From CAG-917 sp051883555 (GTDB lineage: Bacteria; Bacillota; Clostridia; Christensenellales; CAG-917), in assembly GCA_051883555.1 (NCBI GenBank), contig JBJETY010000008.1, positions 1 to 64,000 on the forward strand: DNA of 64,000 bases. The letters run 5' to 3'. This document shows, piece by piece, positions 38,474-46,307 of this stretch (the stretch's first letter is position 1; each line of letters begins with the position of its first letter). The notes below the pieces were generated by a model. That model saw only the letters and a list, made by a program, of their open reading frames with translations, did not search any database and had not been told where the DNA came from. The position numbers and the translations under genes were made by a program.

Positions 38474-39106
38474 ATAATAAACAGACTTATCGATATGGTA
38501 AAATAGACTTAGCAGTGCGGCTGTAAATTGACGTATCAATATAGTATAAGTGTTTTTAGCAGTTGGCATATTAAACAGACCTATCGACACGACATAAATA
38601 GTTTTAGCAGTGTGGTATATAAACGAGCTATCGATACGGTAAAATAGACTTAGCAGTGTGGCTGTAAATTGACGTATCAATATAGTATAAGTTTTTTTTA
38701 GCAGTTGGCATATTAAACAGACTTATCAACACGGCATAAATAGTTTTAGCAGTGTGGTATATAAACGAGCTATCGATACGGCATAAAAAGTCTTAACGGT
38801 GCGGCTGTAAATTGACATATCAATATAGTATAAGTGTTTTTAGCAGTTGGCATATTAAACAGACCTATCGACACGACATAAATAGTTTTAGCAGTGTGGT
38901 ATATAAACGAGCTATCGATACGGTAAAATAGACTTAGCAGTGTGGCTGTAAATTGACGTATCAATATAGTATAAGTGTTTTTTAGCAGTTGGCATATTAA
39001 ACAGACCTATCGAAACATCACAAATAGATTTAGCAGTGTGGTATATAAACGAGCTATCGATACGGTAAAATAGACTTAACGGTGCGGCTATAAATTGACT
39101 TAACTA
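38474..39106. repeat. Higher-order tandem repeat: 141-bp unit of three diverged ~47-bp monomers
   Basis: Four full copies of a 141-143 bp unit begin at 38521, 38662, 38805 and 38946, with a partial unit before and after. Each unit consists of three related monomers: A (46-47 bp, starts CTGTAAATTGACGTATCAAT), B (49 bp, starts CATATTAAACAG) and C (46-47 bp, starts TATATAAACGAGC). Each monomer has a TATCRAYA-like core and ends in TTAGCAGT-x-GG or TTAACGGTGCGG. Monomers of the same type in different units are nearly identical, while A, B and C differ much more, so whole trimers were amplified. No convincing gene lies inside. Confidence 0.93.
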
Positions 39107-39380
39107 ACTGATATTTTTAACTTTGGCGTAGGCAACGGAATAACTAGTACGGTATAAAATTTATTGAAAATTAAAATTTCGATGATAAATTGAATTGCAG
39201 TATCAAAATTTAATTTACATATTTAAATTTCAATTTATAAATTTCAATTATATTTAAATTTGAATTTCATAATTAAAAACTAACGCTTAAGTTTCGGGAG
39301 GGCGAGATTTATACAACTTGCGATATGGATATTTGTTTCGGGTAAGCGCGATATAGTCATGACACACTTTTCATTTTGTA
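39107..39380. other. AT-rich gene-free region after the repeat array
   Basis: Between about 39170 and 39285 the sequence is built from AATTT and AAATT words with many overlapping short palindromes (for example ATTTAAATTTCAATTT). No gene or clear regulatory site is recognised. Together with the repeat array it makes a gene-free interval of about 1.2 kb. Confidence 0.6.
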
Positions 39381-39409
39381 TTGACTGTTTTTTTGTTATC
39401 ATATAAAAT
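39381..39409 (+). promoter_or_regulatory. Possible promoter of the GH13 gene
   Basis: TTGACT (39381-39386), a 17-nt spacer and TAAAAT (39404-39409). If used, the leader is about 190 nt and contains a weak dyad CGCCATA/TATGGCG (about 39528-39566) before the AGGAG site. Confidence 0.5.
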
Positions 39410-39605
39410 ATAAGAAAAATAAGAAATTAAATTTATATATTTTTGTAAGAGAAAATCCGAATTTAGACGGAAAAGTTAAATATGAATCGTTAAATACGTC
39501 GTTTGATTTTAAATTTTATTTTCTATCGCCATACATATCCGATTTGATTTTTAACAGATATGGCGGTGCAGCGCATAATTTTAGCGACGTATTTCAGGAG
39601 TTACT

Positions 39606-40919
39606 ATGTGGGCAGACGTAAGTGTTTTTTATCATATATATCCGTTAGGTTTTTGCGGCGCGCCGAAAGACAACGACGGCAAAATTGTCAATAGAATAGC
39701 GAAAGTGCTTAGTTTTGCCGACCATTTAAAAAAACTCGGCGTAAACGCAATTTATTTTTCGCCCGTATTTCAGTCTGACAGTCACGGTTACGATACGAGA
39801 GATTTTAAAACTATCGATTGCCGATTGGGAAGCAATTCTGACTTTGCCGACGTTTGCCGTCAATTGCATGAAAAAGGCTTTAAAATCGTTTTAGACGGAG
39901 TTTTTAATCACGTGGGGAGAGGTTTTTGGGCATTCCGCGACGTATTGGAAAACAAATTCAATTCAAGATATAAAGATTGGTTCATGATAAATTTCGCCGG
40001 AAACAGTTGCTACAACGACGGCTTTTGGTATGAAGGTTGGGAGGGGCATTATGAACTTGTCAAACTAAATCTCAATAATAACGAGGTGGTTGAGTATATT
40101 TTAGGCTGTGTTAAATCCTGGGTGGACGAATTCGACGTGGACGGTTTGCGACTTGACGTGGCATATTGTCTAAACGAAAACTTTATGCGCAGGTTGCGTG
40201 AATTTACAAATCGTCTGAAAGCGGATTTCTGGTTGGTCGGCGAGATTTTATTCGGAGATTACAACCGAATCGTCAACGACGGCATGCTTCACAGCTGTAC
40301 GAATTATGAATGTTATAAAGGGCTTTATTCGAGCTTCAATTCGAACAATATGTTTGAAATCGCCCATTCGCTTAACCGCCAATTCGGTTATGAATATTGG
40401 ACGTTATATAAAGGAAAGCACCTTTTGTCTTTTGCGGACAACCATGACGTAACGAGAATTACGAGTCTGCTTACGGATAAAAACGCAGTCTATCCGCTTT
40501 ACGGAATACTGTTCGGAATGCCCGGTATCCCTTGTATATATTACGGTAGCGAGTGGGGTACGGAAGGGAAAAAAGAACAGGGTAGCGATGATTCTTTGCG
40601 CCCGTCTTTTGAAAAGCCGGAATGGAATTCTCTTACGGATTTTATATCAAAACTCGCCGCGGCTAGAAAGAATTCGGAAGCGCTAAAATACGGCGGTTAT
40701 AAAAACGTAGTTATATTCAGCAAGCAGCTTGCGTTTGAAAGAGCTACTGACGATGAAACGGTGATTGTTTTAATAAATGCCGATAGCTCAGAGTTTGAGT
40801 TCAATCTCGGAAATGGCGGCGAAAGCTTTTATGAAATGATTTGCGGCGAAGAAGTGACTTCGAATGACGGAAAGATAGTCGTTATGCCGTACGGCGTTAA
40901 GTTTTTAAAGAGAGCATAG
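39606..40919 (+). CDS. Cytoplasmic GH13 alpha-amylase family glycosidase
   Basis: Glycoside hydrolase family 13 enzyme acting on alpha-glucans or malto-oligosaccharides. The 437 residues show conserved region I DGVFNH (97-102), region II DGLRLDVAY with nucleophile Asp184, region III VGEILFG with acid/base Glu213, and region IV FADNHD with Asp281. There is no signal peptide and no N-terminal CBM34-type domain, so it is likely a compact intracellular enzyme. Which linkage it acts on cannot be told from motifs. AGGAG lies upstream of the ATG. It stands alone between the repeat array and the ECF sigma locus. Confidence 0.9.
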   Translation: MWADVSVFYHIYPLGFCGAPKDNDGKIVNRIAKVLSFADHLKKLGVNAIYFSPVFQSDSHGYDTRDFKTIDCRLGSNSDFADVCRQLHEKGFKIVLDGVFNHVGRGFWAFRDVLENKFNSRYKDWFMINFAGNSCYNDGFWYEGWEGHYELVKLNLNNNEVVEYILGCVKSWVDEFDVDGLRLDVAYCLNENFMRRLREFTNRLKADFWLVGEILFGDYNRIVNDGMLHSCTNYECYKGLYSSFNSNNMFEIAHSLNRQFGYEYWTLYKGKHLLSFADNHDVTRITSLLTDKNAVYPLYGILFGMPGIPCIYYGSEWGTEGKKEQGSDDSLRPSFEKPEWNSLTDFISKLAAARKNSEALKYGGYKNVVIFSKQLAFERATDDETVIVLINADSSEFEFNLGNGGESFYEMICGEEVTSNDGKIVVMPYGVKFLKRA

Positions 40920-41003
40920 CGTTAAACAAAAACCGCATCGGCAATTGTTAAAAACCGCATCGGCTGTTGAAAACGAAACAGAGTTTATTATTGTTAAACG
41001 AAA

Positions 41004-41032
41004 CGACGTTAGCTATTTATTAGCTTTCGTCG
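41004..41032 (+). terminator. Imperfect hairpin downstream of GH13 gene
   Basis: CGACG (41004-41008) pairs with CGTCG (41028-41032) and AGCTA with TAGCT inside, with two mismatches. The following sequence is AT-rich but has no true U-tract. Upstream at about 40930-40970 AAAAACCGCATCGGC occurs twice. A weak terminator is possible. Confidence 0.35.
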
Positions 41033-41165
41033 CAATAAATTTTGAGTTAAATATAGAGTTCTTAATAGTTACGATTTGAAAAAATAAAAGAAAAACTTAC
41101 GAAAGATAAAAGACGTCGCTTATAAACGGCAGAAAATGATTTAACCCTAAAAAATTATGGAGAGA

Positions 41166-41199
41166 TGCAACAAACGACAATTTTAAGTTGTTTATTATT
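41166..41199 (+). promoter_or_regulatory. Candidate ECF-sigma promoter of the sigma operon
   Basis: TGCAACAAA (41166-41174), 13 nt, then TTGTTTATTATT (41188-41199). The same two blocks with identical spacing occur before the lipoprotein gene at 42935-42968 and were seen nowhere else in the window. The layout resembles ECF promoters (AAC in the -35). It ends 6 nt before the sigma ATG, suggesting autoregulation and a very short leader. Confidence 0.7.
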
Positions 41200-41205
41200 A
41201 AACGA

Positions 41206-41709
41206 ATGGATAACAAAACCTTGAACAAATTATTGCAAGGCATTGCAAACGGCGATAACGAGGCATTTGCAAATTTTTATGAAATAACGAAAAAGGGCGT
41301 TTATGCTTTCGTATCTTACTATCTGCCCAAAGAAGACGCTGAAGACGTTATGCAGGACGTGTATTTACTTATACGGGCAAACGCTTATAAATATCAGCCG
41401 GATACTAATGCCAAAGCATGGATTTTGCAGATTGCAAAAAATCAGTCGTTAAACAAGTTAAAGAAAGAAAAAAGATACGTTCCGCTCGAAGCGGCCGCCG
41501 AGAAGGGAGTCTGTGAAAGATATAATTCCGTGTCCGACGTCATGAAAAAATGCCTTTCGCAGGAAGAATACGAAATAGTCACGCTTCACGTCGTATGGGG
41601 ATATAAACATAAAGAAATAGCTGAAATGATTTCAGCCCCTACGGGTACGGTTACGTCGAAATATAAAAGAGCTGTCGATAAAGTCAAAGCGGCTATAAAG
41701 GAGGTTTGA
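41206..41709 (+). CDS. ECF-type RNA polymerase sigma factor
   Basis: A 167-residue sigma-70 family factor with only regions 2 and 4. Region 2 spans about 15-85 (EAFANFYEITKKGVYAFVSY, EDVMQDVYLLI, NAKAWILQIAKNQSLN) and region 4 about 112-165 (LSQEEYEIVTLHVVWGYKHK, then a helix-turn-helix with TGTVTSKYKRA). The frame is open six codons further up from a TTG; the ATG at 41206 is preferred. No Shine-Dalgarno is visible. The next gene, 1 bp after the stop, is its likely membrane anti-sigma factor. Confidence 0.9.
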   Translation: MDNKTLNKLLQGIANGDNEAFANFYEITKKGVYAFVSYYLPKEDAEDVMQDVYLLIRANAYKYQPDTNAKAWILQIAKNQSLNKLKKEKRYVPLEAAAEKGVCERYNSVSDVMKKCLSQEEYEIVTLHVVWGYKHKEIAEMISAPTGTVTSKYKRAVDKVKAAIKEV

Positions 41710-41710
41710 T

Positions 41711-42811
41711 ATGAATTGGAAAAAGCGTTGGCTTGACGAACTCGAAAACGAAGTCCCGAAAGCCGAACAACTTAATATCACACCTACGGGCGGAGGAACT
41801 GCCGCTTTAAAGAAGAAAGCGACTGTAACGGCAATTTCGTGTTTTGCGGCAGTTGCGCTTTTGTTGACCGTATTTCTGATTTTATGGTTTTGCTTATTTA
41901 ATCCCGTTGCCGACGATTTCGAAGGTAATTTTGTAACGGTTGAAATCAATCCGTCTATAATGTTCAGCGTTGATGAAAACGGAAAAATCATTAAAGCCGT
42001 TAGCCTTAACAATGACGCAGACGTTATTTTATCGAACGACGAGGCGAAAAACGAAATAATAGGCAAGACGCTGGGCGACGCCGTAAACGCATACGTAAAG
42101 TATGCGGCAAAGCTCGGTTACGTTAATTTGCTGTCGGACGCAGTCAAAGTTTACGGCACGGATAAAACGACTGTGGATAATACCGTAGAATCGTTGAAGA
42201 GCTATTTAAAGAAGGACGGAATTTTTGCCGCGGTTTTAAACGGCGGAGTAGATATCGAAAAAATCGCTCAGAATTGTTCGGCGAATAGCGGCACGATTTC
42301 CGATATAGCTAATGCCGTTAAAGAAATGAACGTTCTTAACGTAGAAAACGAAACGAAAAGTCTGAGCATAGAAGAACTTATTGAAGAATATAAAGACAAA
42401 TTTCTGAAAACCGATGAGGTAAAGGCTTATATAAAAGAGTTGATTCGCTCGGCGGACAGTTTATTTCTTGGAGAAGCCGAAAAAGAACTAATAATTTATT
42501 TAATTGATAACGACGAGAACTTTTTTGAAAGCATTGACGTAACCGATATCATTGCAAAAATCGAGACGTTTTCTTCCGATGTGGCTGAAAAAATAAAGTC
42601 GATTATAAATTTGCCTGAGAGCAGAGAAGAGTTTATTTCAAAGGTAACCGAAGCGATGAAAATCGATTTCGAAGTCAGTTTTCAAAATAATAAGGATAAG
42701 TACGACCTGCCTCGCTCTGAAATTTCCGACGAAGATTACGAAGAATTTGTTGACGGAATAATTAAACGTTACGGCACACTGGACAAATTCTGGGAAAATA
42801 AAGGCAAATAG
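41711..42811 (+). CDS. Membrane anti-sigma factor with RsgI-like extracytoplasmic domain
   Basis: A 366-residue single-pass protein. Residues 1-36 are cytoplasmic and charged, 39-64 form the membrane helix, and the rest is outside. Residues 74-105 (FVTVEINPSIMFSVDENGKI) match the RsgI middle domain, including Asn80-Pro81; in RsgI proteins that Asn-Pro bond is the known self-cleavage site. A further 100 residues resemble the lipoprotein at 43010, then an acidic helical region completes it. Cotranscribed with the sigma gene (1-bp gap, GGAGG inside it), it should hold the sigma factor inactive until an outside signal. The cytoplasmic part is unusually short. Confidence 0.8.
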   Translation: MNWKKRWLDELENEVPKAEQLNITPTGGGTAALKKKATVTAISCFAAVALLLTVFLILWFCLFNPVADDFEGNFVTVEINPSIMFSVDENGKIIKAVSLNNDADVILSNDEAKNEIIGKTLGDAVNAYVKYAAKLGYVNLLSDAVKVYGTDKTTVDNTVESLKSYLKKDGIFAAVLNGGVDIEKIAQNCSANSGTISDIANAVKEMNVLNVENETKSLSIEELIEEYKDKFLKTDEVKAYIKELIRSADSLFLGEAEKELIIYLIDNDENFFESIDVTDIIAKIETFSSDVAEKIKSIINLPESREEFISKVTEAMKIDFEVSFQNNKDKYDLPRSEISDEDYEEFVDGIIKRYGTLDKFWENKGK

Positions 42812-42934
42812 GACGTTCGTTTTGCAATAGAAGCGGCAAAAAAACGGAATTTACGCAAGCAAATCATTGAATGAACCAATGATTAAAGGCTAAAAGGCGA
42901 AAACAAATAGAAAAAACGAAAAATATAAAATTTA

Positions 42935-42968
42935 TGCAACAAAAGCCGATTTATAATTGTTTATTATT
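42935..42968 (+). promoter_or_regulatory. Candidate ECF-sigma promoter of the RsgI-like lipoprotein gene
   Basis: TGCAACAAA (42935-42943), 13 nt, then TTGTTTATTATT (42957-42968), the same as before the sigma gene. The GGAGG site lies 32 nt further on. A small dyad AATCATTG/CAATGATT (42862-42884) precedes it and may end the anti-sigma transcript. Confidence 0.7.
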
Positions 42969-43009
42969 CAAACAAACGTAAAAACGGTATTTAAATTTCG
43001 GAGGTGCTT

Positions 43010-44524
43010 ATGAAACAAAAAATTTTAGTATTTGTTCTGGTTGCGCTCGTCTTGTGTGCGTCCTTGACATTGGTAGCGTGTAACAGCGACGGCGGAGAAG
43101 CCAAAGTGCAATCTTTTGTAAGTCTCGATATTAACCCTGAAATTAACTTTACGGTCGATAGCAATAATAAAGTAGTCAGCGTATACGGCGCTAACGAAGA
43201 CGGTAAAGTTTTGATTTACGGTGAGGCGAATTTGGTAGGCGAAGATATAGAAAAAGCTGTAGAAACGGTCGTTAAGCTTGCCGTCGATTACGGATATCTT
43301 GACGAAAATAACAGCGTTGTAGGAACAAGCGTAAGCGGTAGCGTAGATACGGACAAACTGCTTGCAAAAATCAATGCAAAAGTCGAAGCACAATCGGGGG
43401 AAGGCTTTGTTATAAAGGCAGACGCAAGCGGCTCGTTTGCGCTTAACCGCCAATATGAAAACTTTAAAGCGGAAAATCCTGATTCGACTTTAAGCAAAGC
43501 TGATTTTAAACTTGCTCTTGCCGCCTCCGAAACGGGAGAGATTTCTCTTGAAGTTGCTGTAAATTGCGATACGTCAAAGTTGCTTGACATCGTATCTAAA
43601 GCGCAAAATAAAGCGGAAGAATATGCAACTACGGCATATAACGACGCGGTAGCGGTTGCAAACGCAGTATACGAACAAGCCGTAAAAACGGCTGAGTCAT
43701 CGGCATATATTGAATTTTACACAAAGCGAATTGCTTCGGCTATGACAAATCCAAGCTATTTGAAAACGGTATATTACGGCGGAATCTACGGAATGTACGC
43801 AAGCACCGCTGCCGGATTGAAAGTCGTTTCGGCAACGGCAAAACAAATCGACAAAGTAACGGAATATCCTCTCGACGAAGCTCAGATTAACGAAATCGCA
43901 ACCGCCTTGGGATTTACTTCGACGGACGTTGATTTGCTTAAAGACGAAAACGGTAATATCACGATTTCAAGTATTGAAGCTTATGCCAACAAATATTTTA
44001 AAAATCAGGTTGACAGCGAAGAATTGGAGAATAAAATCGCCGCTTTGAAAGAAGCACTCAACAGCATTCAGATTGATGTACAAGCGAGCATTGACGTTAA
44101 AATCGGAGATTATTCGACTCAAATCAACGCTTCCATCAGCGCGGGACAAGGTATCGTCGACAGTCTTAATTCTGCGCTTAGCGCGGTAAAGGGAATGTTG
44201 CCGCAAGAATTCCAGGATTATCTCGACGATTTCGCCACGGCTTCGGAAAAAGTAGGCGAAGTGCTCAGCGGCAAGGAAGGCGCAACTGAAAATCTCGACA
44301 GCTATATAGCAGAGCTCGAAGGCAAAGCCGATGAAGTGCTTGCTAAAATCGAAGCAGATTTATCTGAAGAGGATAAAAAGGAAATTCAAGAGATAAAAGA
44401 GAGAAAAATATCAGAGTTGACTGAAGCTAAAGCAAAATTTGACGAATCGCTTACAAAAGCCAAGACTGAAGCGGAAAACTTCATTAAAGCAAAAAAAGAA
44501 GCGAGAGCAGAAAAGACAAAATAA
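43010..44524 (+). CDS. Lipoprotein with RsgI-like domain and helical C-terminus
   Basis: A 504-residue secreted lipoprotein. The signal peptide ends in lipobox LVAC (21-24). Residues 34-68 (FVSLDINPEINFTVDSNNKV) repeat the RsgI-like motif of the neighbouring anti-sigma factor with Asn42-Pro43, and similarity continues through VGEDIEKAVETVVKLAVDYG. The remaining 350 residues are rich in Ala, Glu and Lys and look helical or coiled-coil, especially the last 100. GGAGG and the ATG at 43010 define the start. The shared promoter element suggests it is a target of the ECF sigma factor; it may compete with, or present ligand to, the anti-sigma. Function otherwise unknown. Confidence 0.82.
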   Translation: MKQKILVFVLVALVLCASLTLVACNSDGGEAKVQSFVSLDINPEINFTVDSNNKVVSVYGANEDGKVLIYGEANLVGEDIEKAVETVVKLAVDYGYLDENNSVVGTSVSGSVDTDKLLAKINAKVEAQSGEGFVIKADASGSFALNRQYENFKAENPDSTLSKADFKLALAASETGEISLEVAVNCDTSKLLDIVSKAQNKAEEYATTAYNDAVAVANAVYEQAVKTAESSAYIEFYTKRIASAMTNPSYLKTVYYGGIYGMYASTAAGLKVVSATAKQIDKVTEYPLDEAQINEIATALGFTSTDVDLLKDENGNITISSIEAYANKYFKNQVDSEELENKIAALKEALNSIQIDVQASIDVKIGDYSTQINASISAGQGIVDSLNSALSAVKGMLPQEFQDYLDDFATASEKVGEVLSGKEGATENLDSYIAELEGKADEVLAKIEADLSEEDKKEIQEIKERKISELTEAKAKFDESLTKAKTEAENFIKAKKEARAEKTK

Positions 44525-44560
44525 TAAATTGCAAATTTTCCTTCACACAATAGACAAGTT

Positions 44561-44597
44561 GCAACGGCCATAGCAATAGCTATGGCCGTTGCTTTTT
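44561..44597 (+). terminator. Terminator after the RsgI-like lipoprotein gene
   Basis: Perfect 14-bp stem GCAACGGCCATAGC (44561-44574) / GCTATGGCCGTTGC (44579-44592), loop AATA, then TTTTT. A convergent gene (rluA family) follows. Confidence 0.93.
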
Positions 44598-44633
44598 AAA
44601 GATGATAAAACTAAAAAATAAAATCAGATAAAA

Positions 44634-45464
44634 CTAAAAAATAAAATCTTCTGACGGCGGAATGCTAAATTCCATATTTTCTTTTGTATACGGATTTAAA
44701 AATTTCAGATATACGCATTTTAATTGCTGTCCGCTGTTGAATTCTCCAGAAAAATTGCCGTATAGAGTATCTCCGACTATAGGGTGTCCGATATGCGCGG
44801 CATGAATTCTTATCTGGTGCGTGCGTCCTGTCAATAAATCGACGTCGCATAGAGTATTGCCGTCTTTAACCGAAACGGGAGTAAAAATCGTTTTTGACGG
44901 TTTTCCGTTTTTATCTATTCTTCTTTTCATAACGAGGGGTTCGCTTAATATCGGAGCGTCGACTTCCGTCTTTTGACTTAATACTCCGGTCAAAACCGTT
45001 CTGTATTTTTTTTCAATTTCTCCCGTAAGCAAAAAATGCGTGAGTCCGTTTAAAGCGACAAGTATTAATCCGGACGTGTCCTTATCCAGTCGCGTGACGA
45101 TTCTGCATACCTCTTTCGGATATAAATAAGCAAGACCTGCAAGCAGATTATCGTCGTAATGACCGTGTGTCGGCATGCACGGAATATCCGACGGTTTGTA
45201 TAGCACGATAAAATCTTCGTTTTTAAAAATTATTTTTATCGGCAGTTGCGTGCGGACAGGATACGGAGTCGACCTTTCGGGAATCATGATTTGTATTTTA
45301 TCGCCGTCAGACAGCTTTACGTTTCCCAAAAATTCCCTACCGTTTAAAAGCACTTTGCCGCCGTGTTTTAAAATCATAGCGTTTATACGACGGGAAAAAG
45401 TCTTTGACATAAGGTCCTTTATAGTCGTAGGACTTGTTGCGTACAGCGTTACCGTTTTATCCAT
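44634..45464 (-). CDS. RluA family pseudouridine synthase
   Basis: Converts uridine to pseudouridine in rRNA or tRNA. The 276 residues have an N-terminal S4-like domain (NAMILKHGGKVLLNGREF) and the catalytic RLDKDTSGLIL, where Asp is the nucleophile, followed by GRTHQIRIHAAHIGHPIVGD. The frame continues 70 codons upstream, but a perfect promoter ends 6 nt before the ATG at 45464, so that is the start and the mRNA appears leaderless. The target base (RluA, RluC or RluD type) cannot be told. Confidence 0.92.
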   Translation of the reverse strand: MDKTVTLYATSPTTIKDLMSKTFSRRINAMILKHGGKVLLNGREFLGNVKLSDGDKIQIMIPERSTPYPVRTQLPIKIIFKNEDFIVLYKPSDIPCMPTHGHYDDNLLAGLAYLYPKEVCRIVTRLDKDTSGLILVALNGLTHFLLTGEIEKKYRTVLTGVLSQKTEVDAPILSEPLVMKRRIDKNGKPSKTIFTPVSVKDGNTLCDVDLLTGRTHQIRIHAAHIGHPIVGDTLYGNFSGEFNSGQQLKCVYLKFLNPYTKENMEFSIPPSEDFIF

Positions 45465-45470
45465 AATTTT

Positions 45471-45499
45471 ATTATATTGCCCGAAACGCGTCGTGTCAA
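45471..45499 (-). promoter_or_regulatory. rluA-family gene promoter, perfect consensus and leaderless
   Basis: On the minus strand TTGACA (45499-45494), a 17-nt spacer and TATAAT (45476-45471). Only 6 nt separate it from the ATG, placing the start site on the A of the start codon. Confidence 0.82.
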
Positions 45500-45594
45500 T
45501 TTTATGTTGATTTAGCGTATAATAAACGTATAAAAAAGGGTATTGAATAGCGGAAAAATTTATGATACAATTAAAAAAAAGCTGGAGGAGAATT

Positions 45595-45858
45595 ATGTTA
45601 ACAGTAAATTTTGTAGACGAAGTGAAAAATACGTTTAACGGCGATAATATGAGATGGATAGCCGGCGGAAACATTATTGACCTTATACAGGAACTTAGCG
45701 AATTTTACAAATTAGATCCGCAATCGCTTGTCGATTTCAGATACCTTGTAAACGGTAAAGAAGTTCCGAAGAAAAAATGGGGAAAAATCAAACTTAAACC
45801 GAGAGACGGAATTATGATTATGCCTAAAAATTTCACGCCTGTCGTAGCTGAGGAATAA
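45595..45858 (+). CDS. Small protein, possibly beta-grasp (MoaD/ThiS-like)
   Basis: An 87-residue protein I do not firmly recognise. The C-terminal half, YLVNGKEVPKKKWGKIKLKP followed by RDGIMIMPK, resembles the end of MoaD/ThiS-type beta-grasp proteins (a turn then DGD-x-I-x-I-x-P), but there is no terminal Gly-Gly, so it would not act as a sulfur carrier. GGAGGAG precedes the ATG; an earlier in-frame ATG at 45562 has none. A TATAAT at 45518-45523 may be its -10. It is divergent from the rluA-family gene and followed by a terminator. Confidence 0.7.
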   Translation: MLTVNFVDEVKNTFNGDNMRWIAGGNIIDLIQELSEFYKLDPQSLVDFRYLVNGKEVPKKKWGKIKLKPRDGIMIMPKNFTPVVAEE

Positions 45859-45874
45859 TATTTAAAAAAACGCA

Positions 45875-45905
45875 AAAGCCTGCACAATCGTGCAGGCTTT
45901 TTTTT
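45875..45905 (+). terminator. Terminator after the small protein gene
   Basis: AAAGCCTGCAC and GTGCAGGCTTT form an 11-bp stem with loop AATC, followed by TTTTT. Confidence 0.93.
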
Positions 45906-46244
45906 GCTTTATAATACAAAACAAAGGAGATATAACCGGTACGAAATAAGCAGCTTTTAACGAGTATAAAGGCGAATTTGCTAAGAATAAATATAAATTA
46001 ATATAATAAATAAATATAAATAAAAAAATTGTGAGTTCTATAATTTCTTATAATTTGCAGCGATAATAAATCAATGGGAATAAACCGCCGTAAACTCTTA
46101 GCGAATTTAAATATGTCGTAATATTTTATGATAATAATTTTTTACTCATTATGCGATATATTTTAACGTTTATGCTTAGTTATGAAAACTTGCTTTTACA
46201 TACGGTATGGGGGAGCTTGTGGCTTAAAGAACAATGTTTGCATA
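45906..46244. other. AT-rich intergenic region
   Basis: About 340 bases; around 45980-46030 it is nearly pure A and T (ATAAATATAAATTAATATAA-like). I see no gene and no defined element before the next promoter. Confidence 0.5.
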
Positions 46245-46273
46245 TTGACACCGATATTTAAATATGATAATCT
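46245..46273 (+). promoter_or_regulatory. Probable promoter of the LRR lipoprotein pair
   Basis: TTGACA (46245-46250), a 17-nt spacer and TAATCT (46268-46273). The -10 is weak; an overlapping GATAAT gives 15 nt. AAAGGAGAG lies before the ATG at 46308. Confidence 0.5.
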
Positions 46274-46307
46274 AAAAAAAATAATTTTAAAATAAAAGGA
46301 GAGAATA

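Noticed and set aside
38468..38964. Two near-identical minus-strand frames of 64-70 codons in the tandem repeat
   Set aside because: 141 bp is divisible by three, so open frames recur automatically. Both use TTG starts without ribosome sites, and frame changes in 142-143 bp units break them.
38474..39106. CRISPR array
   Set aside because: Units are contiguous, with no unique spacers between repeats of 24-40 bp, and no cas genes are nearby.
40927..41003. Third copy of the ECF element near GH13 end (TTTATTATTGTTAAACGAA)
   Set aside because: It resembles only the second block; no TGCAACAAA block lies 22 nt upstream.
45175..45510. 111-codon plus-strand frame opposite the rluA-family gene
   Set aside because: It lies antisense to a clear gene with catalytic motif and perfect promoter; shadow frame.
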